Positions 9,707 through 18,904 of a stretch of 64,000 nucleotides of DNA are shown piece after piece. The DNA comes from Deinandra increscens subsp. villosa (Eukaryota > Streptophyta > Magnoliopsida > Asterales > Asteraceae): NCBI GenBank assembly GCA_039602395.1, contig JBCNJP010000010.1:32699828-32763827 (forward strand), given 5' to 3'. A model generated the notes under the pieces. That model was given only the letters and a program-made list of their open reading frames with translations. It did not search any database and was not told where the DNA came from. Position 1 is the first letter of the stretch. Each line of letters starts with the position of its first letter. A program made the position numbers and the translations under genes.

Positions 9707-10163
9707 GGAAGCACTCAGATACAGAAGCTTTCGAAAGTAGACACGTCATGGACGAAGAGTGAGATGCAGTGGATTTCATATTCAGTAGATATGTGTCATT
9801 GATGCGAGGTGCACGCATTGCCACCATCTCCTCGGGCACTTTGAATCCCGGCTTCAGAAATAAGCATTCATTGGATTTGAATAGCACAGGAATATCCTTG
9901 TCACAGATTTGTGACACACTTAGAAGATTGAACTGCAATTCGGGAACATAATTGACTTGCTCCAAAGTAAGAGATCCATATGTCACATCTCCTTGACCAA
10001 CCATCTTTCCACCCCTCTTATCACCTGCAAAAGAAACAACTCCACCATCCACGATCCTGTAATTTGTAAGCAGGTCTTTCAACCCAGTCATATGCCGAGA
10101 GCATCCCGAATCAATATGCCAATAGCTATTTGGAGAGTTCTTCGGGAGTGCCTGGCAAAACAA
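9696..10163 (-). CDS. aspartic protease region of element A pol (155 aa)
   Basis: The motif WHIDSGCSRHMTG near residue 15 is the copia protease active site (D-S-G), followed by the beta-strand-rich remainder (GQGDV, YVPELQFNLLSVSQ). The frame is the same as that of the gag C-terminal ORF at 10173-11039. The two are separated by one in-frame TAG and a few codons, so the product would normally be a gag-pol fusion or readthrough product. The frame is lost at its end, just before the pre-integrase domain. Confidence 0.9.
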   Translation of the reverse strand: MFCQALPKNSPNSYWHIDSGCSRHMTGLKDLLTNYRIVDGGVVSFAGDKRGGKMVGQGDVTYGSLTLEQVNYVPELQFNLLSVSQICDKDIPVLFKSNECLFLKPGFKVPEEMVAMRAPRINDTYLLNMKSTASHSSSMTCLLSKASVSECFLVA

Positions 10164-10172
10164 GACAAGAAA

Positions 10173-11039
10173 CTACTTAATAACTGGTACCCAGACTTTT
10201 GCATTTCCGGGATTTGTGACTTTCTGTTTTCCCCTAAGGAATTGTTTTACAAAACTGGTTACCTTGTGGCCAAAGGATCTATCATGGTTTGTTCGATTTA
10301 ATTTTTCTTTGCAGTTTTTAACAACATGATCATCCTTACCACATCTGAAACAGTGAGATTTGTGACTTGTGCAGGAGGAAGTTTCTGAAAGCCTTTCCTC
10401 CTCACAATCTGATGTGTTAAAATCAGAATCATTGTTGGTTTCAAAATCCATTTTAGTTTTATCATTTGAAATCTTTGCATTAGTTTTCAACGATGATTTC
10501 TTCTTTTGAGAAACATGAATTTCTGTAGGTTTTGAAATTCGTATTGGTGTGAAAGAAGGAATTGGATTAGAAAGAAATTTGTTGAAGCAGTTTTGAGATG
10601 TACTTGCATGACATTGATCATTTTCATTTGAAACAAAACTTTCTTGATTAACAGACGCTGACTCATCACTATCACTATCTAAAGAAGAGCAACTACTAGC
10701 TACACTACTGTCTGAGCTAGACTTCTTGGAATTCGAACTACTACTTGAAACAGACTCCTTAGAATTTAGAGTACCGCATCCAAGCCCACTTGTGTTACCA
10801 TATCCATTATCATAATCCTCCCTGATCTCCTTATGGTTCACTCCTTCTAGACCTGCATGCAGACTGTTAGCATCACTAGGAATTAAATCATTTAAGGGAT
10901 GAGGTTTCGGAGTAGGTGAATAACAATGCGTGCTAGGAGGAGGATAAACCTTAGGAAACACATTCCCATTGTTCTCCATACCTATTCCGGTTTTTATTTT
11001 AGCTCCTCGTTGTTTAACGAGCATCTCTTCAACTTTCAT
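10173..11039 (-). CDS. C-terminal part of gag of element A, second zinc knuckle (288 aa)
   Basis: A serine-rich acidic middle (residues 95-135) is followed by a zinc knuckle of CX2CX4HX4C type (CFRCGKDDHVVKNC, near residue 232) and a basic tail, as expected for a nucleocapsid. It continues the frame of the 574-aa gag ORF apart from a 4-base duplication (GATAGATA on the coding strand, about 11053-11061). Its stop is TAG, in frame with the protease ORF 10 bases downstream. Confidence 0.85.
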   Translation of the reverse strand: MKVEEMLVKQRGAKIKTGIGMENNGNVFPKVYPPPSTHCYSPTPKPHPLNDLIPSDANSLHAGLEGVNHKEIREDYDNGYGNTSGLGCGTLNSKESVSSSSSNSKKSSSDSSVASSCSSLDSDSDESASVNQESFVSNENDQCHASTSQNCFNKFLSNPIPSFTPIRISKPTEIHVSQKKKSSLKTNAKISNDKTKMDFETNNDSDFNTSDCEEERLSETSSCTSHKSHCFRCGKDDHVVKNCKEKLNRTNHDRSFGHKVTSFVKQFLRGKQKVTNPGNAKVWVPVIK

Positions 11040-11052
11040 TTGTGAAACGGTC

Positions 11053-12777
11053 CTATCTATCTAACTTGGTCTGAAGTTGAGAGGTTTCAAATTGGGCTAA
11101 AGTAACTCTTTCAGAAAGCATGTTTATTTCAACATTTTTTGCAAGAAGTGTTTGTTTTAAATGTTCATTTTCATGCATTGCCTCATTTAATTTCACAAAA
11201 TATTTTGCTTCGTTTTCTTTTAATTGGGTGTTCATGGTTTTTAATTCGTTGTTGGTGTCAATCAACAATCGATTAGCCTTGTAGATGCCGAACAAACGAA
11301 TTCTACAAGGATGAGAGCACATATCTTGAACAGATTCATATGAAAGATCCATTATAACATTTTCTGCAGCAAGAGCCTTTTCACATGTGCACGTGGGTGT
11401 GCTTGCCGTTTTCTCATTCGTCTTCTTCTCAGCTTCTTTCTTCTCACAGCTGTTAACTGTGTGATCATTGCTTTGTTCATGAATTTGAGCTGCAAGAGCT
11501 TGATTGATGGCCTCCTCAGCTTCAGAGACCTCTGAACTCCAGTCAAAGTTTGTCAGAAGGGCCACTTCTTTGGTAGGCTTGGCTTCTGCTTTGTCAGCGA
11601 TAGGGATGACTCGAGTTGCAGGCTCAGGGGTCGGTTCAGTAACAATTGGACTGGGGCATTCTCTCTTGAAGTGGCCAAGTTGCTTACAGTTGTAGCATCT
11701 AAGCTTAGCCTTGTCGAAACCAACTCTTCCATTTTGATTCTTGAAGGTGTTTCTCCCAGTGCGTTCGAAGAATTTTCTAGCACGAACAGTCAACATGGCC
11801 ATTTGCCATTTTAGGTCAGTTTCTTCCAAATCATCTGGATCAACTTGGTACATATCCTCAGCAGTCAGAGTCGAACCTTGAAGTTCTCCAGCAGCGAAAG
11901 CTTGATAACTGTTAGTAAACAATGAGAACAATCCCATGTATTCGGGTGAAATCTGGGATGTTTGCTGAGTAGTGGCGGAAGCAGTTGAAGATGAACCAGA
12001 TCCAAGATGTAAAGATTGAAGTTGAGATAAGCCTCCTTTGGGTGTGACGGCTGAGATGAAAGCAGAATTCGGAGAGTAAACTTTAGTAGGACCCATGGTT
12101 TGATTGTACTCTCTCCTTTGAACATCCAACTCAAAAGACTTAAGCTTGTTAATTACATCCATAAGCTTGTAATCAGAGAAACCTCTTTCTTGCTTTAGCA
12201 TGCGAACCTGAATGCTCCACTCGGGTGGAAGAGCATCCAGCAGCTTCTTGATTTGTTCAGAGTTAGTGAGTTTCGCATCATATTTCTTTGGATTGCTTGA
12301 TACAGTTAGGAAGCGGTTTGTCAAATCAACTAACTTTTCATTCTTCATGCTTGTGAATGAATTGAATTCTTTAGTGGCTTGGGCTTCCTTGTCCTTCACC
12401 AGGTCTTCATTGCCATCATAAAACTCACAGAGAGCGTCAAACAAACTTTTTGCATCAGTGTGCTCAGCAAAACGATTGTAGATTTCTTGTGACAGGCATA
12501 GAGAAAGAGCACCAAGAGCCTTTTGATCACGATCAATGAGTTTCAAGTCCTTCTCAGAAAAGGAGGACGGCTTGGTGTTGATCTGGGTTACTTCACCAGT
12601 AGTAATGGTTGGAATATGAGGTCCATCGATGATTAACAACCATTGATTGTAATCGGTGTACAAAAAGAACGATTTCAGACATCGTTTCCAATCTTCAAAA
12701 TTGTCGCCATTGATCAGCCTTGGTGGTCGGTTTGGAGCAATACTTTCAGTGTCAGCAGCATTTGTACCTGACGCCAT
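11053..12777 (-). CDS. gag of element A (574 aa)
   Basis: The N-terminal 250 residues match the copia-type gag fold (W at NFEDWKRCLKSFF, then a long helical domain with LDALPPEW). A zinc knuckle CYNCKQLGHFKREC lies near residue 362. A long charged helix near 500-570 is a likely coiled coil. Such extended gag proteins are a Sirevirus trait. The ATG at 12777 is the first in the frame and follows the repeat-rich leader, so it is the likely start. Gag would form the cytoplasmic particle that packages element RNA. A 4-base duplication at the end truncates the protein before the second knuckle. Confidence 0.92.
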   Translation of the reverse strand: MASGTNAADTESIAPNRPPRLINGDNFEDWKRCLKSFFLYTDYNQWLLIIDGPHIPTITTGEVTQINTKPSSFSEKDLKLIDRDQKALGALSLCLSQEIYNRFAEHTDAKSLFDALCEFYDGNEDLVKDKEAQATKEFNSFTSMKNEKLVDLTNRFLTVSSNPKKYDAKLTNSEQIKKLLDALPPEWSIQVRMLKQERGFSDYKLMDVINKLKSFELDVQRREYNQTMGPTKVYSPNSAFISAVTPKGGLSQLQSLHLGSGSSSTASATTQQTSQISPEYMGLFSLFTNSYQAFAAGELQGSTLTAEDMYQVDPDDLEETDLKWQMAMLTVRARKFFERTGRNTFKNQNGRVGFDKAKLRCYNCKQLGHFKRECPSPIVTEPTPEPATRVIPIADKAEAKPTKEVALLTNFDWSSEVSEAEEAINQALAAQIHEQSNDHTVNSCEKKEAEKKTNEKTASTPTCTCEKALAAENVIMDLSYESVQDMCSHPCRIRLFGIYKANRLLIDTNNELKTMNTQLKENEAKYFVKLNEAMHENEHLKQTLLAKNVEINMLSERVTLAQFETSQLQTKLDR

Positions 12778-12835
12778 CTTAAATCAGCCTGAAATAAGAA
12801 AGACACGAGCAAACAAAGAACAATACAATTTGGTT

Positions 12836-13205
12836 AGTTTCGCTGGGAGGAATAGTTTCGCCAGCAATTTCGCTCGGAAATCCTGAACAATTTCGCTGGA
12901 ACTTATAATTTTGCCAGCAGTTTCGCTTGGGGACACTGAACTAATTCAGCAATTTCGCTAACTAGTTTCGCTGTATGCACGGGCAGCACTTTCGCTCGGA
13001 AATACCCGATGACACACAGTTTCGCTAGCTAGTTTCGCTGGAAACTGGTTTGAACTTTCGTTCAAGAAAAATGTCGATAGTTTCGCTTCGGAATTTGGGC
13101 GAAAGTATAGTTTCGCTCGGCAGTTTCGCAGAGAAACTACAAAATCGCTAGATAGATTCGCTGTCTGAAGGCACAGTTTCGCTGGATAAACAGCAATTTC
13201 GCCCA
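12836..13205. repeat. AGTTTCGCT array in the 5' leader of element A
   Basis: About sixteen AGTTTCGCT-type words stand in 370 bases between the PBS and gag. The segment 12962-13065 includes GCACGGGCAGC, AATACCCGATGACAC and TGAACTTTCGTTCA. Read in the same element-relative direction it is closely similar to part of gypsy LTR C (about 36985-37125), and the palindromic word also occurs in LTR D. The array would be in the 5' untranslated region of the element RNA. Confidence 0.9.
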
Positions 13206-13416
13206 GAACAGAAAACCCTCTTTTTGAAGAAGAAATGATCAGAAATCAACCCAAATCACTATGGAGTAATGATCGGTTGATTGCATAGTCTTCAGGACAT
13301 CAAAACACACAAATTTCAATCAATTTCCAGTCCAAAACAATGAGATTTCAGAATCAAATAGATTTTCAAAGTTTTACCCAAAAACACTCAAAAACACCAA
13401 AATCAAGAGCACAAAG

Positions 13417-13431
13417 GCTCTGATACCATTT
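13417..13431 (-). other. primer-binding site of element A
   Basis: The minus strand reads TGGTATCAGAGC three bases inside the 5' LTR. This is the complement of the 3' end of plant initiator methionine tRNA, the standard primer for copia and many gypsy elements. Confidence 0.93.
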
Positions 13432-13907
13432 TGTTGGTCCTCACTGATCTTTTTCAGTGCAAATGAAGGTGTTGTGAGAAGAAAACCAAAGAAATAACAA
13501 CAATAGATGATTCTCAATAGCTAAAATGGTTTTCTAGCATTGAACAATCACAACATGAACCAAAGATTGATAAGAGATGATTACAAGCTACAAAAATAGT
13601 AAGAAATGCTCCTAGCCGTCACCAAAACTCACCAATAAACGATTTCTTGTATTAGGGTTCACCAATGTTGAGAAAGTTTCAAAAGGCTGCACATAGGCGG
13701 CTTATATATACTGTCCAGTGAACAGTTTCGCTGGCAGTTTCGCTGGCCAAGCGAAACTGTCACTGAGACAGTCTAAACTAGGTACCGAGCGAAACTACAG
13801 TTTCGCTCGGTAGTTTCGCTAGCCTACCAAAAGACAACATTACAAAAGAAACTAAACTATACAAACAAGCTAAACAAAACAATGAATTCCTCCCTACATG
13901 ATCTTCA
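13432..13907 (-). repeat. 5' LTR of element A
   Basis: The 476-bp right LTR, near-identical to 1249-1724. Its outer edge is flanked by GTCG (13908-13911), matching GTCG at 1245-1248 outside the other LTR. Confidence 0.95.
13702..13823 (-). promoter_or_regulatory. LTR promoter of element A: TATA box with upstream AGCGAAACT array
   Basis: On the coding strand a TATATATAAG box (13702-13711) is preceded within about 110 bases by six AGCGAAACT words in both orientations. Some pair as palindromes such as CCGAGCGAAACT and AGTTTCGCTCGG. The same arrangement upstream of TATA occurs in gypsy LTRs C and D. TATA function is inferred from position. Confidence 0.75.
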
Positions 13908-14460
13908 GTCGCTACATCTTCTTCCCGCACATGACGCTTCATATCCTGAATTGCTTCATCAGGCATCAGATCCGTGTAAAGGATTCCATATATGAGGGAA
14001 AGAATTGGGATCCTCCAGTAAACTAGGAAATACCCTACCGATGTGTGTCCCAAGTGTCTCACCATGAGATCTAATAGGTCCACATTGAAGGTGTTAATGT
14101 CGACATAGTCGACATATCCCACCTCTCCTTACCACACGTCTTCACCGGATAGATTCCAGTGGATATGCCCGTTGTGGTGGATTTTTAGTGTCAATTGCCG
14201 ACCACTTGTAAAAAGAAATTTCAAGGCAGAAGCGATTAGTAAATAACAAAAAAAACCCCTAAAATTTACAAAATGCAGAGACAAAAAAAAATACACTTAC
14301 GGGGACGCGGACCGTAGTTGGGTGCTTGTCCATTAGCTTCCCAGATGTACCACCGTTGAGTAGGAGCAAAACCCATTCTTAGGAGAAGACGAGGGTTCTT
14401 GATGATCAGGAAATACGTTCGTACGGAAGATGAGGGTTCTTGGTCTGGCAATACTTCTAC
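13908..14460 (-). pseudogene. spliced gene interrupted by element A (PB1-like domain protein, N-terminal part)
   Basis: A last exon (13908-14204) is preceded by a 96-bp intron (14205-14300; GTAAGT donor and AG acceptor on the minus strand) and an upstream exon from about 14301 to 14460. The peptide with KIHHNG, a GEVGYVDYVDI segment and then a heptad-like LLDLMVRHLGH resembles PB1-like domains found at the N-terminus of many plant MULE-related proteins. That is family recognition by eye. An in-frame TAA lies just before the GEVGYVD segment (near 14128). The coding sequence runs straight into element A at 13908 and resumes at 1248. Either the stop or the insertion would inactivate it. It may itself be part of an older mobile element. 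Confidence 0.5.
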
Positions 14461-15309
14461 GTGCTACCTATATGTGGTGCAGCAGGTAATGGAAAGGTCG
14501 CAATAAGTGATATTTACCGTGTCTATTTAATAATCTTTACCGCGTCATTTTTTTCTTTGAATAGAAAATCCACAGCCTAATCAGAGATAACCACTGAGTT
14601 CATGAGGATTGCGAGAAGATGAACTTGAGACAAAATTAAATGAAGAAAGTCAAAAATTAACAAGTCAAAATTAAACGAAGAAAGTCAAAATTACCCACAG
14701 AGTTCATGAGGATTGAAAGAAGATGAACTAGATTTCTTCAGGATTAAGAGTTATTCAGTTAAAGAACCGGATGAACTAGAGTTCTTCAGGATCAAGAGTT
14801 ATTCAGTAATAGAACCAGATGAACTAGAGTTCTTTAGTCATTTTTTCAGCTCACTCGAGCTTTACTCATTGTATTCTCGTATTTGATTCTCTGCTTATTC
14901 ACTGTACTCAAACATTTACGTGATCAATAAATTGGTAGCGTGTGTTATCGCTACTCGGGGTTTTTATGCCGGCGGTGCCTTAGAGACATCTAAGGGCTAA
15001 GGGCTTTTCCCTGGTAAAATTCTCGGTGTTTCTACTTGCATTTAAGGTTTCATTTGTGTTATTAAATTTTATAATCGATTTCGTAATTATACCTACATTT
15101 TAACCCAGGATTTTGGTTGTCGTCCCTGGAATTCAGTTGTTGTCCCAGGATTTTTACAAACCGTTTTCGTATCTTAATCCTAGGCACCAAACCTCACAAT
15201 CTAATTTAGTTCAAATATTGCTACATACAGTTTAGCCTTACCATCTCAACTTTCTCATGTGCATAACGTGTTTCACATATCTCTTTTAAGGGGGTACAAT
15301 GGATGCTTC
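14461..15309. other. unassigned non-coding stretch with diverged repeats
   Basis: Positions 14590-14845 contain imperfect copies of GATGAACTAGAGTTCTTC and GAGTTCATGAGGATTG, matching the family at 720-850. The part 14850-15060 has a polyadenylation-like AATAAA (14924-14929) and resembles a transcribed untranslated or LTR region, but I found no partner. No gene is supported. Confidence 0.4.
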
Positions 15310-15516
15310 ATGTCGTGAACTATCTGTTTCGTCTTATTGACGAAGACTTATCTCTCGATGAAGATCCTGAAGCTATTCAGGATCGACAAGAACGTGTTAT
15401 GCGTCGCAAGACTATTACTTTCGTTAAGGTTCTATAGAAGAATCATTCTGAACGTGAAGCTACTTGGGAAACGGAAGATTCGATTCGCTCGCAATATCCA
15501 GATCTATTCACGTCTT
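15310..15516 (+). pseudogene. gypsy pol C-terminus with chromodomain (element E)
   Basis: The frame encodes a chromodomain-like end of Ty3/gypsy pol (EDPEAIQDRQE, then ITFVKVL, then NHSEREATWETED and a terminal YPDLF). An in-frame TAG at 15434-15436 replaces the tryptophan expected in the VLW motif. Chromodomain at the end of integrase identifies a chromovirus. The LTR of the same element begins about 200 bases downstream. Confidence 0.8.
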
Positions 15517-15700
15517 AGTACTCCATACTTCTATGTATTACAATTGGTACGTCTACTTTTGGTTGTGACCATTAAGTATCTGTTTATCCGTTATGTTTTG
15601 AAAGTGCGTGTTTTAAATGCTTGAAGTTATGTTTTGAATTCGTCATACCATATGTTCCTTCGGTTATCCGTAACTAGCAAATTTCGGGGTCGAAATTTCT

Positions 15701-15777
15701 TTTAAGGGAGGTAGAGTTGTGATTCCCGAAAATTTTAACATTTAACAATAATAATAAATAACAATAATATAACAATA

Positions 15778-15779
<2 letters not shown>
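15701..15779 (+). repeat. polypurine tract and start of the 3' LTR of gypsy element E
   Basis: The tract AAGGGAGGTAGAG ends one base before TGTGATTCCCG at 15718, the typical start of a gypsy LTR of this group. Only about 60 bases of LTR follow before a (TA)n tract and nested elements begin. The other end of the LTR is at 25503. Confidence 0.75.

Positions 15780-15826
<47 letters not shown>
15780..15826. repeat. (TA)n tract
   Basis: Pure TA dinucleotide run, the first of about twelve such tracts between 15780 and 23045 that separate short inserted units. Confidence 0.95.
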
Positions 15827-15828
<2 letters not shown>

Positions 15829-16296
15829 AAAGGGTTCCGTATTAAATTTTATAGACCCCGTAGACCCCTATAAAACTCAATAAAAATAAAACTCAGTGCT
15901 GTAAATTTGGTTTTTTTTATTACGATAAGCTTTTAAGAACCAAAAAAATAAATAAATAAATTAAAAAGAAACAAAAAACATTAAAAATCAAACATTTTAA
16001 GACCAATGAGTTTTAAAATAATGAGTTTTAAACGCAACACTGAGTTTTATTGAATTTATTGAGTTTTAAACTCATTGATTTTTAAAACTCATTGTCTTAA
16101 AATGTTTAATTTTTAATGTTTTTTGTTTTTCTTTTTTTTAATTGTCTTTTTTTGTTCTTAAAAGCTTATCGCAAATAAAAAAAAACTAAATTAACAAAAC
16201 TGAGTTTTATTTTTAGTGAGTTTTAATGAGTTTTATTGAGTTTTATAAGGGGTCTACGGGGTCTACAAAAAATAAGGGATCTACACGGATCTTTTA

Positions 16297-16299
<3 letters not shown>
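15827..16299. mobile_element. short inverted-repeat element U1, copy a
   Basis: About 470 bp whose two halves are near inverted repeats: the ends carry GTAGACCCCGTAGACCCC and its complement, followed by AAAACTCAATAAAACTC words. The centre is A/T-rich. It is flanked by (TA)n on both sides. No coding capacity, so it is MITE-like. A second copy is at 22556-22984. Confidence 0.75.
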
Positions 16300-16354
<55 letters not shown>

Positions 16355-16357
<3 letters not shown>

Positions 16358-17046
16358 GAAGGATCCTATGAAAACCCTTTATTTTGTGAAAACGTGAAAA
16401 CCACTTTAAAACCTACATAACTTCTTTATACGTTAATGTTTATTCATGAAATTTGCGCCAAATATCTTAGAATTACGTTATCTATAACTCTGGAAAACAA
16501 TATTTATAAAAAAAAACGTAAAAAAAAATCGTTTTTTTTTTCCGTTTTTGGTACACATGTGTACCATCATCACTACTACTACACAAAAACGAATTATAAA
16601 GTATAAAAACACTCCTTATGTTAAAAATATATTAAAAACATACTAAAAACAATAAAACATTTATGTTACGAATGATAATTAAACATAGTACACATGTGTA
16701 GCAATACTTAAAAAAATCATAAAATGTTATTTTTTTCTTTAGATATAAAGATAATAAAACTATAATAATTAGGGTGCAATTTCCTTTTAAAACTATTAGT
16801 AACTCATATTAAATTTTGAGTTTTTTTATTGTGGTACACATGTGTACCAAAAACGGAAAAAAAAAATAAAAATAAATAAAAAAACATTTTTTTTTGTTTT
16901 TGGTTTTTATAGAATTAAAGATAACGTAATTCTAAGACTTTTGGCTCAAATTTCATGAAAAAACATTAACGTATGAAAAAATTATAAAGGTTTTAAAGTG
17001 GTTTTCACGTTTTCACAAAATAAATGGGTTTTCACACGATCCTAAT

Positions 17047-17049
<3 letters not shown>
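16355..17049. mobile_element. short inverted-repeat element U2
   Basis: About 695 bp between (TA)n tracts. The ends are inverted repeats built on AAAACGTGAAAACCACTTTAAA, and the palindrome GGTACACATGTGTACC occurs in each arm (16549-16564, and again near 16833). Single copy in this window, non-coding. Confidence 0.7.
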
Positions 17050-17078
<29 letters not shown>

Positions 17079-17082
<4 letters not shown>

Positions 17083-17265
17083 AAAGTTCATTGTAGACAC
17101 CCTCATAAGTGTAGACATGTAGACACCTTTTTTCACCATTAGATCTCTTGATCTAATGGTTGTGATTAATTTGTTTTTTTGTTTTTTTCTTTTTTCTCAT
17201 TATTCAGAAAATTTCACATGTGAAAAGGAGCCATTTCACATGCGAAAGTGTCTACAATGAACCTC

Positions 17266-17270
<5 letters not shown>
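17079..17270. mobile_element. short inverted-repeat element U3, copy a
   Basis: About 190 bp between (TA)n tracts. The ends are AGTTCATTGTAGACAC and GTGTCTACAATGAACCT; an internal perfect palindrome AGATCTCTTGATCT-like and a TTTCACATGTGAAA word are present. Further copies at 21656-21838 and 22316-22506. Confidence 0.8.
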
Positions 17271-17335
<65 letters not shown>

Positions 17336-17337
<2 letters not shown>

Positions 17338-17780
17338 AAAGAGTATTTTGGAACCCACGTTGAGTTGAGGAAACTTTGGAACCTCGTCAAAAACGAGGTT
17401 AAAAAAACGTTTTTTTTTTCTAAATTTTTTTATGGTGGTTCTTTAGGTTATAAACTACTCGTATATGAAAAAAAATCAAAAAACCGCCTAGTAGATTTTT
17501 TTTTAAAAAATCTCAAAAAAGATTGGTTACATATGTAACTTTCATGTGTAAACGCATATATATACAGTTTACACATGAAAGTTACATATGTAACAATTTT
17601 TTTTTTAGATTTTTTTTTAAAAAATCTAATAGGCGGTTTTTTGTTTTTTATTCATATACGAGTAGCTTATAACCTAAAGAACCACCATAAAAAAATTTAG
17701 AAAAAAAAACGTTTTTTTAACCTCGTTTTTGACGAGGTTCCAAAGTTTCCTCAACTCAACGTGGGTTCCAAATTACCCCA

Positions 17781-17785
<5 letters not shown>
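17336..17785. mobile_element. short inverted-repeat element U4
   Basis: About 450 bp forming one long imperfect palindrome: AACCCACGTTGAGTTGAGG and GAACCTCGTCAAAAACGAGG at the left are mirrored at the right. The centre holds two copies of GTTACATATGTAAC around a short TA run. It is flanked by (TA)n. A diverged terminal fragment lies at 21570-21629. Confidence 0.8.
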
Positions 17786-17842
<57 letters not shown>

Positions 17843-17844
<2 letters not shown>

Positions 17845-18021
17845 AGGATGATCATTTGAGAACCAATTTGATTTGAGAACTAAAAAGAACTAATTTGAGC
17901 CACAAATTTATTTACATGTATCCCCCCTCCCATGAATTGTAGTGGTCCCTCCTGAAATTTGTGGTTGAGATTTAGTTCTCAAAAGTACTCAAAACAAAAA
18001 GTTCTCATTTGAACCTAACCC
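17843..18021. mobile_element. short element U5, copy a
   Basis: About 180 bp between (TA)n tracts, with ends GATGATCATTTGAGAACC and GTTCTCATTTGAACC and an internal GAGAACTAAAAAGAACTAAT word. Related copies at 21891-22069 (more diverged) and 22086-22263. Confidence 0.75.
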
Positions 18022-18036
18022 TATATATATATATAT

Positions 18037-18901
18037 GTAAAACCATATTCCAACTGGGATGACGGGTATGTTTATCCACGGAGAATCGTCCATGATATTT
18101 ACCCATTCAAACCTAGATCGAATCCCCATAAAACCCCCTCCGATTTACGCCAAAATCTTCTCCGAATCGTTGGGCGATTTCCACCTACACCCTGCCGCAC
18201 GCCGCCGTACTTGTCCTCGTTGTCAACTATCGAGCAGCCTCGGGGATTGAAGACCAACCGTAGACCACCGCATTAGAACGTTGTTCATTTTGTTGCTGCT
18301 GATACGTAACGTCCTCCTCTTCGAGCACCACCGTGGCACCACCGCTTGCCGCCCTCGAGCCGCCGACCGGCTGATTGAAGACCAGCCTTCTTCACCCATC
18401 TGAACACTCCCGTTGCCGCCTCATCCTCTGGTTTGTTTCCGTCTGGCTATTGAGGTATCTATCCTTACCCGCGTCTCTATTCGTCGGTTATAATCGCGAT
18501 AAGCCGCGTATGAAATTGGATTGTTCTTGAAATGCTGCTCATCCACATCCGAAATCACCATGTCCCTCCCCGCTCCACAAGTTGTTAATTGTTTTTGCAC
18601 CACGACGGAGGTAAAATCACATAACTATTCTTTTGCTTAAGATTGTTATTTGTGTTTGGAAACCTCTTGTTCATTCAAACAATGCATCAGTACTCAACTA
18701 ATTTCTTTGAACTATTCCCAGCAGTCCCATTGCACTATTAGTCATCCATCACAGTCGTCTCGTAAGTTGTTGCGGTCTTGCTCGGTTATTAAGGTAAGGG
18801 ATTTAATCATCCGTAAACCTTCCATAATCTGTTTTGTGACCTTGAATCGTTCTGGCGACTTACGGACCAGATCTGATCTGATAAACCGAGCATGTTATTG
18901 T
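18037..18901 (+). repeat. 865-bp repeat unit U6, copy a
   Basis: This C-rich, low-AT segment is duplicated at 23046-23909 with only a few differences; both copies follow a (TA)n tract directly. It carries short open frames but no recognised protein domain. The composition and AGGTAAG-like sites near 18790 suggest a transcribed gene fragment carried by a mobile element. Copy a is followed by a tandem array, copy b by other sequence. Confidence 0.7.
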
Positions 18902-18904
18902 AGC

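Larger units (their letters stand above)
1249..13907 (-). mobile_element. element A: Ty1/copia LTR retrotransposon, Sirevirus-like, with env-position ORF
   Basis: The element is 12,659 bp and reads on the minus strand. Two 476-bp LTRs begin TG and end CA. A PBS complementary to initiator methionine tRNA (TGGTATCAGAGC) lies inside the right LTR and a purine tract lies inside the left LTR. Order in the element is leader, gag with zinc knuckles, protease, integrase, RT, RNaseH, a 2.5-kb spacer, then a large ORF in the envelope-like position. Integrase before RT defines copia, and the long coiled-coil gag with an extra 3' ORF is typical of Sireviruses. LTRs differ at about four sites by eye, so insertion is recent. 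The flanks share GTCG, a 4-bp TSD or a 5-bp one with a mismatch. Gag, pol and the 3' ORF each carry a frame break, so this copy is unlikely to be autonomous. Confidence 0.93.

Noticed and set aside
12836..13205. AGTTTCGCT as an E2F-type site (TTTCGCGC-like)
   Set aside because: Only the TTTCGC half matches, the following bases are usually TGG, TCG or TAG, and no full site is enriched.
16226..17538. Open frames rich in alternating I and Y, for example near 16226 and 17248
   Set aside because: They are translations of (TA)n tracts and have no other support.
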